In this document: in pieces, positions 53,139 through 62,125 of the stretch
Position numbering within the stretch: position 1 is the stretch's first letter
Layout of the letters: each line of letters starts with the position of its first letter
Source of the DNA: Marinobacterium rhizophilum
Lineage (GTDB): Bacteria; Pseudomonadota; Gammaproteobacteria; Pseudomonadales; Balneatricaceae
Assembly (NCBI RefSeq): GCF_024397915.1
Contig: NZ_CP073347.1
Coordinates: 3,410,001 to 3,474,000 of the forward strand
Length of the DNA: 64,000 bases
Direction of reading: 5' to 3'
Program-made: the position numbers and the translations under genes
The notes under the pieces: model-generated
Databases searched by the model: none
The model's input: the letters and a program-made list of their open reading frames with translations, nothing else
Told to the model about the DNA's origin: nothing

Positions 53139-54842
53139 ATGAGATCCGACAACGGGCTTGTTCGAGGCGTGGACCCGATCGTCACTGTCATCTCCATGAT
53201 AGTGGTCATTGGTTTCGTCATTTTCTGCGGCCTGCAGGCCGAAGCTGCTGGCGCCTTCTTCCAGCAGATTTCCGACAATATTCTCAACAATTTCAAGTGG
53301 TTCTATCTGAGCGTCGTCACCGGCGTACTCGTACTGCTGATCTACCTGATGTTCAGCCGCCATGGCCATGTTCGCCTTGGCCGGGACGACGAGCGCCCCG
53401 AGTTCAGCTACCGCTCCTGGCTGGCCATGCTGTTCAGTGGCGGCATGGGCATCGGCCTGATTTTCTGGTCCGTCGCCGAACCCATGTGGCACTACGCCGG
53501 CAACCCCTTTGCCGCAGCGGGCCTCAGCGATGAAGCCGCCGCCACCGCCATGCGCATCACCTTCTTCCACTGGGGCCTGCACCCCTGGGCCATCTTTATT
53601 ATCGTGGCACTGGTGATGGCCTACTTTGCCTACCGCAAGGGCCTGCCCCTGACCATGCGTTCGGTGCTCTACCCGCTGATCGGTGATCGCATCTATGGCC
53701 CCATCGGCCATACGGTGGATATCCTCACCGTGGCGATCACGGCCTTTGGCGTGTCCCAGTCCCTGGGGCTTGGCGTGATCCAGATGAATACCGGTCTCAA
53801 CAACGTCTTTGGCATGGAAATCAGTATCGGCAACCAGCTGATCATGATTGCCTTGATCAGCTTCCTGGCGGTCCTGTCGGTCGTGTCGGGGGTTGGCCGC
53901 GGCATCCGCCTGCTGTCGGAATGGAACATGCTGCTGTCGATCCTGCTGGTGATCGCCGTGCTGCTGATCGGCCCCACCCGCTACATTCTGCATACCCTGA
54001 TCGAAAGCACCGGTGATTACGCCAGCAACCTGATCACCCTGAGCACCTGGAGCGATGCCCAGGCGGATTCCGGCTGGCAGAACTGGTGGACCGCCTTTTA
54101 CTGGCCCTGGTGGATGACCTGGTCGCCCTTTGTCGGCATGTTCATTGCCCGCATATCCCGTGGCCGCACCATCCGCGAGCTGATCGTCGGCGCCCTGCTG
54201 GTGCCGACCCTGGTCACCTTTATCTGGATGTCGGTATTCGGCGGCTCGGCGCTCAAAATGGAGCAGCAGGACCGCGTTGCCCACCAGGAACTGGTTGAGG
54301 CCGGCACACTGACAGGCGAGGCGGCCGACTTCAAGGGCGGCGAGATTCTGCTGGCAACCAAGGCCGAAACCACCTCGGCAATCTTCACCCTGTTCGAGAA
54401 GCTGGATTCCGGCAGCCTGGGGCAGGGACTGATGGTACTGGTAACACTGTTGCTGGCGACCTACTTCATTACCTCGGCGGACTCGGGCACCCTGGTGCTC
54501 TGTACCCTCAGTACAAGGGGCAGCATGGAGCCGCCGCTGCGGCTGCGCATCATCTGGGGCGCCATGCAGGCCTTTATCGCCGGCGGCCTGCTCTATGCCG
54601 GCGGTCTGAAAGCGGTGCAGACCGCCTCCATCGTCGCCGGCCTGCCCATCGCGGTGCTGACCCTGCTGATGTCCATCAGCCTGATGAAGGCGCTGCGGGC
54701 CGAGGCAGGCCTGGCTCCCGCCCCGGCGGGACCGCAGCGCGGCGGCAAGCCCCGCGCCGTGCCCCACGGCCACCAGGACGGCGAAGCGTCCGATAGCGGC
54801 GCAGTCCAGCCCGCAATGCTGCGCGCCAGCGGCGAACGCTAA
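53139..54842 (+). CDS. BCCT-family betaine/carnitine/choline transporter
   Basis: A 567-residue carrier with 12 helices. The tryptophan-rich BCCT segment WWTAFYWPWWMTWSPFVGMFIARISRGRTIREL is intact, and FWSVAEPMWHYAGNP is conserved. Helix 3 carries GMGIG (102-106), the motif of Na+-coupled betaine carriers such as BetP. A C-terminal tail of about 45 residues is rich in Pro, Gly and Ala. The start ATG 53139 follows AAGGTGG; an in-frame GTG at 53127 is less likely. It is divergent from the Rieske operon, so it probably imports its substrate. Confidence 0.92.
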   Translation: MRSDNGLVRGVDPIVTVISMIVVIGFVIFCGLQAEAAGAFFQQISDNILNNFKWFYLSVVTGVLVLLIYLMFSRHGHVRLGRDDERPEFSYRSWLAMLFSGGMGIGLIFWSVAEPMWHYAGNPFAAAGLSDEAAATAMRITFFHWGLHPWAIFIIVALVMAYFAYRKGLPLTMRSVLYPLIGDRIYGPIGHTVDILTVAITAFGVSQSLGLGVIQMNTGLNNVFGMEISIGNQLIMIALISFLAVLSVVSGVGRGIRLLSEWNMLLSILLVIAVLLIGPTRYILHTLIESTGDYASNLITLSTWSDAQADSGWQNWWTAFYWPWWMTWSPFVGMFIARISRGRTIRELIVGALLVPTLVTFIWMSVFGGSALKMEQQDRVAHQELVEAGTLTGEAADFKGGEILLATKAETTSAIFTLFEKLDSGSLGQGLMVLVTLLLATYFITSADSGTLVLCTLSTRGSMEPPLRLRIIWGAMQAFIAGGLLYAGGLKAVQTASIVAGLPIAVLTLLMSISLMKALRAEAGLAPAPAGPQRGGKPRAVPHGHQDGEASDSGAVQPAMLRASGER

Positions 54843-54858
54843 CCCCGGGTGACTTAAA

Positions 54859-54901
54859 ACACCGGCCCTGGCCCCGCGCCAAGGCCGGTGTTTTTGTTTT
54901 T
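54859..54901 (+). terminator. Rho-independent terminator of the BCCT gene
   Basis: Stem ACACCGGCC/GGCCGGTGT followed by TTTTGTTTTT, 16 bp after the stop. Confidence 0.9.
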
Positions 54902-55006
54902 CGCGGGTATAATCCGGCCGGGGTTCGAGAGGACGAGGCTGCTACACTGCCCGCATCAGGGCAAAGCGCCCGCTGCCGACCCGGCGGACTCAACAGACAA
55001 CCTTTC

Positions 55007-55996
55007 ATGTCCGCCCGGATAATAAAAACTGGAGACGCCTGGTTGAAAATAAAACCCCTGCCACCGCTGAACAGCCTGGTGGCGTTTGAATCCGCCGCAC
55101 GCCACCTGAGCTTTACCCAGGCCGCGATTGAACTCAGCGTGACCCAGGGCGCGATCAGCCGCCAGATACGCCACCTGGAGGAATACCTGGGTCGCGGGCT
55201 CTTTGTACGCGACAAGCGCCAGCTGACCCTGACCCAGACCGGCGCCGAATACTACGACAGCGTGCAACAGTCCTTGCTGCTGATTTCCAGCGCCACCGGC
55301 GCCATCGTCCAGTGGCAGGGCAACCAGCAGCTGACGGTCGTCACCTCCAATGCCATGGCGTCGCTCTGGCTGCTGCCGCGCCTGCCGGAATTCCAGGACC
55401 TGCACCCCGATATCGATGTGCGCATTCTGGCCACCGATTCCCTGCAGGGCCTGCGCAACTCCGAGTTTGATGTGGCGTTGTTCTATTGCCGCACGCCGCC
55501 AACGGGGCTGCAGGCGACGCCACTGTTCAAAGAACGCGTGTTTCCGGTATGCAGCCCGGCCTTCCTGGCACGACACAGTGCGTCAGAGACGGGTGAAGGC
55601 GAACCGGAGGATATTCTGAGTACGACCCAGCTCTGGCTGGACTCGGCGGAGGACTGGCTTAACTGGAGTCAGTGGTTCAGCTCCGCCGGACTGCCGCCCC
55701 AGGAGCCACGCCGACGGCTGAATCTGAACAACTACCCCATGCTGGTGCAGGCCGCGCTGAACGGCCAGGGAATCGCGCTGGGCTGGGAACAGCTGGTGAC
55801 GGACTACCTCAAAAGCGGCCTGCTGGTCAGGCCCGTGGCGGTGGAGCTGAACACCACCGCCCGCTTTTACATGCTGGAGCCGGAGGAACCCATGCGCCGC
55901 AAGCCCGGGGTGGAAGTGTTCCGCCACTGGCTACTGCAGCATGTCGGCGAATGCGAGGATGTTGATGCCGCCATCGAGGCGTCCCGGACTGGCTGA
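55007..55996 (+). CDS. LysR-family transcriptional regulator (GcvA-like)
   Basis: A 329-residue regulator. The helix-turn-helix is at about 23-80 (LVAFESAARHLSFTQAAIELSVTQGAISRQIRHLEEYLG), and the GcvA-type effector domain follows from about 105. A TTG at 55043 behind GGAGA (LKIKPLPPLNSL) would shorten it by 12 residues and match the usual family start better than the ATG. Its position after the BCCT gene suggests control of the onium-compound genes; the inducer is unknown. Confidence 0.88.
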   Translation: MSARIIKTGDAWLKIKPLPPLNSLVAFESAARHLSFTQAAIELSVTQGAISRQIRHLEEYLGRGLFVRDKRQLTLTQTGAEYYDSVQQSLLLISSATGAIVQWQGNQQLTVVTSNAMASLWLLPRLPEFQDLHPDIDVRILATDSLQGLRNSEFDVALFYCRTPPTGLQATPLFKERVFPVCSPAFLARHSASETGEGEPEDILSTTQLWLDSAEDWLNWSQWFSSAGLPPQEPRRRLNLNNYPMLVQAALNGQGIALGWEQLVTDYLKSGLLVRPVAVELNTTARFYMLEPEEPMRRKPGVEVFRHWLLQHVGECEDVDAAIEASRTG

Positions 55997-56017
55997 GAGC
56001 GGCAGCCCAACGAGGTC

Positions 56018-56197
56018 TCTGGTGATTGGTGATTGGTGATTGGTGAATCGTAATTGGTAAACAGCACGCTTTCAGCCGTAAGCTGACAGCTTACGGCTTA
56101 CGGCTGAAAGCGCTAAGCACCTCGAAAATCCCGGGCACATGCTCGAAACTCGCTTCGCTCCTTGCCCCTTGAACCTGCTTTACCTTGCGCCTGATGT
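56018..56197. repeat. Heptad repeat tract J between convergent genes
   Basis: The left arm GTGATTG x3 and AATTGGT runs into a long hairpin GCTTTCAGCCGTAAGC...GCTTACGG...GGCTGAAAGC (56069-56111). Towards the minus-strand gene ending at 56199 lies CTTGCCCCTTGAACCTGCTTTACC (56161-56184), whose complement contains the border motif GTAAAGCAGG found after three other genes. Confidence 0.85.
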
Positions 56198-56198
56198 C

Positions 56199-56465
56199 TT
56201 AATACAGCGCCTTTTCGTCGCGCACGACATCGCGCAGCAGCTTGAGGAACAGCTTGTCGGCATCGCTGTGCTCAACCGGAATTTTCACGTTGGTGGTGGA
56301 TGACAGCTCGTCGGCGATCAGCACATCGGCGTTTTTCTCGTTGATGTGCTTGCGGGCTATATCCAGCGCCTTGGTGTTGATATCGGGCTCGACCAGCACC
56401 TTGCGGATAAACAGCAGCAGCTCGTTGATCACCCGATCCTTGTTTTTGATTTCAGACACATTCAT
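56199..56465 (-). CDS. Small protein of unknown function
   Basis: An 88-residue charged protein (MNVSEIKNKDRVINELLLFI...) that I do not recognise. It is largely helical by composition, with no signal peptide and no membrane segment. The C-terminal third (DADKLFLKLLRDVVRDEKALY) looks amphipathic. The GGAG ribosome site before the ATG and normal codon use support it as real. It is a single gene with a heptad tract at its 3' end. Confidence 0.65.
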   Translation of the reverse strand: MNVSEIKNKDRVINELLLFIRKVLVEPDINTKALDIARKHINEKNADVLIADELSSTTNVKIPVEHSDADKLFLKLLRDVVRDEKALY

Positions 56466-57014
56466 GGTGCGACTCCGCTAAACATTTTCCCGCACTATAA
56501 CCTGTTTTCAGCGGGCTGTGCAGCCGTGGGTCTGAGCCTCAAATCGCCGCCTTTGGCACATCAATGGCCCTCCCGGCAAGGCGTGCGCCAGCGCCGGATT
56601 GGCACCGGCGCGACGGGAACCGCACCCGTTTTTACTATTTTTCGGCCTAAATGAATGCAAATAACCCCAAAACCCTGGTTTTTGGACCTATTCGCCCGCC
56701 ATCGGTTGATCGAAACCGGGCCCGATGAGAGAATGTGCAGCTCAATTTTAGAGGCCTTGAGCGAGTAGGTAACCCCGAAGCTCTGGCGAGTCGATCTCCA
56801 GTATCGTCTCCCGCTGGTCTGCCGGCTGAGCAATCCTCAGCACCGGTAAGCACCCGAACGTGAGCCGCCACGTCTCTGCCCTGGAATGGTTGAGAATTTT
56901 GCCACCAAAGCATCAACGCCGCTTGAGTGGGTGGATCATGTTCAACGTTGCAGAAACAAAAACTGTTACGCGCCTTTTCCTTGCCGGGAACTGGTGCATC
57001 AGAGGGTGAATACT
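56466..57014. other. Long untranslated region before ilvI
   Basis: About 550 bp without a supported gene. A stem ACGGG/CCCGT followed by TTTTT lies at 56613-56633 and a GCGCCGG/CCGGCGC stem just before it, a possible attenuator. No leader peptide rich in Leu, Val or Ile codons is evident. Confidence 0.4.
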
Positions 57015-58736
57015 GTGGAATTATTATCAGGCGCAGAAATGGTTGTTCGTGCCCTTCATGACGAGGGCGTGAAGCATATCTATGGCTATCCGGGCGGTGC
57101 TCTGCTGCACGTCTACGATGCCCTTTTCCGTCAGGAAGATGTGCAACATGTACTGGTGCGCCACGAACAGGCGGCAACTCACATGGCCGATGCCTATGCC
57201 CGCGCGACCGGCAAAGCCGGCGTGGCGCTGGTAACATCCGGCCCCGGCGCGACCAATGCCGTTACCGGCATTGCGACAGCCTATATGGACTCGATCCCCA
57301 TGGTGGTGATCACCGGTCAGGTCATGAGTCACCTGATCGGCGAAGATGCGTTTCAGGAAACCGACATGATGGGTATTTCCCGTCCGATCGTGAAACACAA
57401 CTTCAGCGTATCCCGCCCCGAAGACATTCCGTCCGTGATCAAGAAGGCGTTCCATATCGCCCAGACCGGCCGTCCGGGCCCGGTGGTCGTGGATATCCCC
57501 AAGGATATGACCTCGCCGACCGAACGCTACGAGTACGAATACCCCAAATCGGTCAAGCTGCGTTCCTACAGCCCGATCACCCGCGGTCACAGCGGCCAGA
57601 TCAAGAAAGCCACCGATCTGCTGCTGGCGGCCAAGCGTCCGGTGCTGTACACCGGCGGCGGCGTCATCATGGGCAACGCCAGCGACGAACTGATTCAGCT
57701 GGCACGCATGCTCAATTACCCGGTGACCAACACCCTGATGGGGCTGGGCGGCTTCCCGGGCACGGATCGCCAGTTTATCGGCATGCTGGGCATGCACGGC
57801 AGCTACGAAGCCAACATGGCGATGCACCATTCGGACCTGATTCTGGCCGTGGGCGCGCGCTTTGACGACCGTGTGACCAACGGTCTGGACAAGTTCTGCC
57901 CCACCGCCAAGATCATCCATATCGATATTGATCCTGCGTCCATTTCCAAGACCATCAAGGCCGATATCCCCATCGTGGGCCCGGCCCAGGCGGTACTGGC
58001 GGAAATGATCGAGCTGGTTGGCGCCGCCAAGAAGCAGCCCGATGCCGCCGCGATCAAGACCTGGTGGGAACAGATCGACGAGTGGCGCACGCGCCACGGC
58101 GGTCGCTACCGCACCGACGACTCCGACAAGATGAAGCCCCAGCAGGTCATCGAAATGCTGAGCCGCGTCACCAACGGCGACGCCTACGTCTGTTCCGATG
58201 TGGGCCAGCACCAGATGTTTGCGGCGCAGTACTACAAGTTCAACAAGCCCAACCGCTGGATCAACTCGGGGGGCCTTGGCACCATGGGCTTTGGTCTGCC
58301 CGCGGCCATGGGCGTGAAGATGAACTTCCCCGATGCCGACGTCGCCTGCGTCACCGGCGAGGGCAGCATCCAGATGAACATTCAGGAGCTTTCCACCTGC
58401 AAGCAGTACGACCTGCCGGTGAAAATCATCAACCTGAACAACCAGTCGCTCGGCATGGTGCGCCAGTGGCAGGACATGAACTACGAATCGCGTCATTCGC
58501 ACTCGTACATGAAGTCCCTGCCCGATTTCATCAAGCTGGCCGAGGCCTATGGCCATGTCGGCATGAAGGTCGAGAAGTACTCCGACCTCGAAGCCGCCAT
58601 GCGCGAAGCCTTCGCCATGAAGGATCGCCTGGTGTTCATGGATATCTATGTGGACCCGTTCGAGCACGTCTACCCGATGCAGGTACCGCGCGGCTCGATG
58701 CGTGACATGTGGCTGACCAAAACGGAGAGAACCTGA
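57015..58736 (+). CDS. ilvI: Acetolactate synthase, catalytic subunit
   Basis: A 573-residue thiamine diphosphate enzyme for the first step of valine, leucine and isoleucine synthesis. The cofactor Glu is in VRHEQAATHMADAYARA. GSGPGATNAVTG-type and FQETDMMGISRPIVKH segments and the ThDP motif TGEGSIQMNIQELSTCKQYDLPVKIINLNN are intact. The start is GTG 57015 (VELLSGAEMVVRAL) with GAGGG just upstream, giving the normal length; longer versions are not supported. Confidence 0.95.
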   Translation: MELLSGAEMVVRALHDEGVKHIYGYPGGALLHVYDALFRQEDVQHVLVRHEQAATHMADAYARATGKAGVALVTSGPGATNAVTGIATAYMDSIPMVVITGQVMSHLIGEDAFQETDMMGISRPIVKHNFSVSRPEDIPSVIKKAFHIAQTGRPGPVVVDIPKDMTSPTERYEYEYPKSVKLRSYSPITRGHSGQIKKATDLLLAAKRPVLYTGGGVIMGNASDELIQLARMLNYPVTNTLMGLGGFPGTDRQFIGMLGMHGSYEANMAMHHSDLILAVGARFDDRVTNGLDKFCPTAKIIHIDIDPASISKTIKADIPIVGPAQAVLAEMIELVGAAKKQPDAAAIKTWWEQIDEWRTRHGGRYRTDDSDKMKPQQVIEMLSRVTNGDAYVCSDVGQHQMFAAQYYKFNKPNRWINSGGLGTMGFGLPAAMGVKMNFPDADVACVTGEGSIQMNIQELSTCKQYDLPVKIINLNNQSLGMVRQWQDMNYESRHSHSYMKSLPDFIKLAEAYGHVGMKVEKYSDLEAAMREAFAMKDRLVFMDIYVDPFEHVYPMQVPRGSMRDMWLTKTERT

Positions 58737-58738
58737 GC

Positions 58739-59230
58739 ATGCGACATATCATTTCAGTTCTGTTGGAAAACGAACCGGGTGCCCTGTCTCGCGTCGTTGG
58801 TCTGTTCTCCCAGCGCAACTACAACATCGAGTCCCTCACCGTGGCCCCGACCGACGATGCGACCCTGTCGCGCCTGACCGTCACCACGGTCGGCGATGAC
58901 CGTGTCATCGAGCAGATCACCAAGCACCTGAACAAGCTGATCGACGTTGTGAAGGTGGTGGATCTGACCGAAGGCGAACACATCGAGCGCGAGCTGATGA
59001 TGATCAAGCTCAAGGCCTCCGGCGCCGCCCGCGCCGAGATCAAGCGCACCGCGGATATCTTCCGCGGCCAGATCATCGATGTCACGCCCAACACCTACAC
59101 GGTGCAGCTGATCGGCGCGAGCGACAAGCTCGATGCCTTCATCAGCGCACTGGGCACCGCCAACATCATGGAAGTGGTGCGCTCGGGTGTGTCGGGTATC
59201 GCCCGCGGCGAGAAGACGCTCAGCCTCTGA
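58739..59230 (+). CDS. ilvH: Acetolactate synthase, regulatory subunit
   Basis: A 163-residue ACT-domain protein that stimulates IlvI and confers valine feedback inhibition. RHIISVLLENEPGALSRVVGLFSQRNYNIESLTVAPT is the ACT domain, with the valine-site residues in place. The start at 58739 follows GGAGAG, 2 bp after the ilvI stop. Confidence 0.96.
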   Translation: MRHIISVLLENEPGALSRVVGLFSQRNYNIESLTVAPTDDATLSRLTVTTVGDDRVIEQITKHLNKLIDVVKVVDLTEGEHIERELMMIKLKASGAARAEIKRTADIFRGQIIDVTPNTYTVQLIGASDKLDAFISALGTANIMEVVRSGVSGIARGEKTLSL

Positions 59231-59250
59231 TCCCGCATCAGCAGGCCCAC

Positions 59251-59282
59251 AAAAAAGCCGCTCCCCAGGGAGCGGCTTTTTT
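59251..59282 (+). terminator. Terminator after ilvIH
   Basis: AAAAAAGCCGCTCCC/GGGAGCGGCTTTTTT, a strong and potentially bidirectional terminator, 20 bp after the ilvH stop. Confidence 0.93.
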
Positions 59283-59309
59283 ATGCCGGTCAAACACGCG
59301 ACCGTGCAA

Positions 59310-59495
59310 CTTGTTCCTTGTTCCTTGTAGCGGGTAGGATGGGTTAGCGGCGCATGGGCACAGCCGTACCGAGTCCTACAGGGCCATGGGCGTCGCGTAA
59401 CCCACCATTGTGCAACCGTCATCTCCATGGTGGGTTACGGTGCGCCCGAATTCAGCAAAAACCTTTTAGCGGGTGCGTAGCGCGCCTAACCCACC
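59310..59495. repeat. Heptad remnant and GGGTTA-type inverted repeats
   Basis: Two CTTGTTC units and CTTGTAG (59310-59330), then a region with alternating GGGTTA(G/C)GG and CGTAACCCACC elements up to 59495. The latter is a repeat type common between genes in many proteobacteria. It separates two convergent genes. Confidence 0.65.
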
Positions 59496-59515
59496 TTACA
59501 TGGCTGAGCCGGTCC

Positions 59516-61771
59516 TCAGTTCTTCACCACATCGACGAAGTAGTGGTCCTCGCCGTTGACCTTCTCGCGTACCAAGCCGTGGACGTCGGTCTCGAAGCCC
59601 GGGAAGCGGCCGTTGAAGTCGCGCACGAACTGCAGATAGCTGACGATGATCTTGTTGTAGCATTCGCCCGGAATCAGCAGCGGAATGCCCGGCGGGTAGG
59701 GCGTGACCAGCATGGCGGTAATGCGGCCCTCGAGATCGTCGATCGCCACGCGCTCCACCTGGCGGTGCGCCATCTTGGCCCAGGCATCGGCCGGGGTCAT
59801 GGCCGGCTGTATCTGGGACAGGTACATGTCGGTGGTGATGCGGGCGACATCGTACTGGCGGTAAACGTCGTGGATCTCGCTGCACAGGTCACGCAGGCCG
59901 ACACGCTCGTACTTGGGGAAACGCTTGGCGAATTCCGGCATGATGCGCCACAGCGGCTCGTTGTTGTCGAAGTCATCCTTGAACTGCTGCAGTTCGGTCA
60001 CCATGGAGTTCCAGCGACCCTTGGTGATGCCGATGGTAAACATGATGAAGAACGAGTAGAGCCCGGTCTTCTCGATGATGATGCCGTGCTCGGCCAGGTA
60101 CTTGCTGACAATCGCCGCCGGAATGCCGACATCATCGAAGTTGCCATCCACATCCAGCCCCGGCGTGATGATGGTTGCCTTGATCGGATCGAGCATGTTG
60201 AAGCCCGACTCGATTTCACCAAAACCGTGCCAGCGATCGCCGGAATGAATCACCCAGTCGTCACGATCGCCCATGCCTTCATCGGCCAGGTTGTCCGGCC
60301 CCCAGACCTTGAACCACCAGTCGTCGGCACCGAACTCGTCGTCCACCTTGCGCATGGCACGGCGGAAATCCAGCGCCTCCAGGATGGATTCCTCCACCAG
60401 CGCGGTGCCGCCCGGCGCTTCCATCATCGCCGCGGCCACGTCGCACGAAGCGATAATGGCGTACTGCGGGCTGGTGGATGAGTGCATCAGGTATGACTCG
60501 TTGAAGCGGTGCGTATCGAGCTTGCGGTTGTTGCTGTCCTGCACCAGGATCTGGGACGCCTGGGACAGACCGGCCAGCAGCTTGTGGGTCGACTGGGTGG
60601 CAAACACCAGGGTGTCATCCGAGCGCGGACGACCCGAGCCGATGGCATGCATGTCGCGGTAGAAGCTGTGGAAGGCCGCATGGGGCAGCCAGGCTTCGTC
60701 GAAGTGCAGCGTATCGATGGTGCTGCCCAGAATGTCCTTGATGGTTTCGACGTTGTAGAGCACGCCGTCGTAGGTGCTCTGGGTGATGGTCAGGATACGC
60801 GGCTTCTTGTTGACCGCATTGCGAGCAAAGGGGTTGTCGGCAATCTTCTGGCGAATGGTCTCGGGGTCGAATTCGCTCTTGGGGATAGGCCCGATAATGC
60901 CGTAGTGGTTGCGGGTCGGCATCAGGAACACCGGAATGGCACCGGTCATGATGATCGAATGCAGAATCGACTTGTGGCAGTTGCGGTCCACCACCACGAT
61001 ATCACCCGGCGCCACGGTGGAATGCCACACGACCTTGTTGGAGGTCGAGGTGCCGTTGGTGACGAAGAAGAGGTGATCGCAGCCAAAGATGCGCGCCGCA
61101 TTCTGCTCGCTGGCCGCCACCGGGCCTGTATGATCCAGCAGCTGGCCGAGCTCATCCACCGCGTTGCAGACGTCGGCCCGCAGCAGGTTTTCGCCGAAGA
61201 ACTGGTGGAACATCTGTCCGACCGGGCTTTTCAGAAAGGCCACGCCGCCGGAATGACCCGGGCAGTGCCAGGAGTAGGAACTGTCGCTGGCATAATCCAT
61301 CAGGGCATCAAAAAACGGCGGAGCCAGGGAATCGAGGTACTTCTTGGCTTCGCGGATGATGTGGCGCGCCACAAATTCGGGCGTGTCTTCAAACATGTGA
61401 ATGAAACCATGCAGTTCGCGCAGGATTTCATTGGGAATATGGCGCGATGTGCGGGTTTCGCCGTAGAGGAAAATCGGAATGTCGGAATTGCGCTTGCGCA
61501 CTTCCCGGATAAAGCCACGAATACCCGCCAGCGCCTTTTCAACATCGGCATCGCTGCCATCGCCAAACTCTTCGTCGTCGATCGATACGATAAAGCTGGA
61601 TGCCCGGCTGGCCTGCTGGGCGAAGGCGGTCAGGTCGCCGTAGCTGGTGAAACCGATGACTTCAACGCCTTCCTGGCCGATGGCTTCGGCGAGGTCGCGA
61701 ATACCGGAACCCGAGATGTTTTCAGAACGGAAGTCTTCATCAATGATGACTACAGGAAAGCGAAATTTCAT
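59516..61771 (-). CDS. Orn/Lys/Arg decarboxylase (PLP-dependent, fold type I)
   Basis: A 751-residue inducible-type basic amino acid decarboxylase. An N-terminal wing domain with receiver-like fold (about 1-125) precedes the catalytic part, which has SWHCPGHSGGVAFLKSPVGQMFHQFFGEN, the PLP-contact HFDEAWLPHAAFH and the Schiff-base Lys in QSTHKLLAGLSQ. The length equals Pseudomonas LdcA. Substrate preference (lysine, arginine or ornithine) cannot be read from the sequence. The start at 61771 (MKFRFPVVIIDED) is chosen by the domain start. It is a single gene; no cognate antiporter is adjacent. Confidence 0.92.
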   Translation of the reverse strand: MKFRFPVVIIDEDFRSENISGSGIRDLAEAIGQEGVEVIGFTSYGDLTAFAQQASRASSFIVSIDDEEFGDGSDADVEKALAGIRGFIREVRKRNSDIPIFLYGETRTSRHIPNEILRELHGFIHMFEDTPEFVARHIIREAKKYLDSLAPPFFDALMDYASDSSYSWHCPGHSGGVAFLKSPVGQMFHQFFGENLLRADVCNAVDELGQLLDHTGPVAASEQNAARIFGCDHLFFVTNGTSTSNKVVWHSTVAPGDIVVVDRNCHKSILHSIIMTGAIPVFLMPTRNHYGIIGPIPKSEFDPETIRQKIADNPFARNAVNKKPRILTITQSTYDGVLYNVETIKDILGSTIDTLHFDEAWLPHAAFHSFYRDMHAIGSGRPRSDDTLVFATQSTHKLLAGLSQASQILVQDSNNRKLDTHRFNESYLMHSSTSPQYAIIASCDVAAAMMEAPGGTALVEESILEALDFRRAMRKVDDEFGADDWWFKVWGPDNLADEGMGDRDDWVIHSGDRWHGFGEIESGFNMLDPIKATIITPGLDVDGNFDDVGIPAAIVSKYLAEHGIIIEKTGLYSFFIMFTIGITKGRWNSMVTELQQFKDDFDNNEPLWRIMPEFAKRFPKYERVGLRDLCSEIHDVYRQYDVARITTDMYLSQIQPAMTPADAWAKMAHRQVERVAIDDLEGRITAMLVTPYPPGIPLLIPGECYNKIIVSYLQFVRDFNGRFPGFETDVHGLVREKVNGEDHYFVDVVKN

Positions 61772-62125
61772 GTGGGACCAGTCACTCGTTAGGAACAGGT
61801 GAGTAAGGGAAGCGCGCGGCGCCGCTGCCATTACAGCGTGCCATTCGCACCACAGAGTCAACGCATCCGTGGGTGCATGCGAAAACGCTCAAAACATCAT
61901 AGCAGCACAGCAATATCCTGCGACGCACGGGTACAGCAAAGCCGGACACAGGCCTGCGATTTTACCAGATTGATATCCATGTGATAGCAGAGAATACAAT
62001 CTGCTAGAATCGCTTCTTTGCAGAGACACTCCGACCAGAGACTGCGTGAACCCGACACTGATTATCCGTGTCGGGGGCTACACTTGGGCGACTGCGTTGG
62101 ACATATTTCAGGAATCTCTATCGGC
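61772..62125. other. Divergent promoter region of decarboxylase and ABC genes
   Basis: About 350 bp. A possible promoter for the rightward gene has TTGATA (61970-61975) and TACAAT (61995-62000), but the 19-bp spacing is long; TAGAAT at 62005 is an alternative -10. Nothing else is identified. Confidence 0.4.

Noticed and set aside
56466..57014. A Leu/Val/Ile leader peptide attenuator for ilvIH
   Set aside because: Short frames in the region contain no run of branched-chain codons; only a weak terminator-like hairpin is seen.
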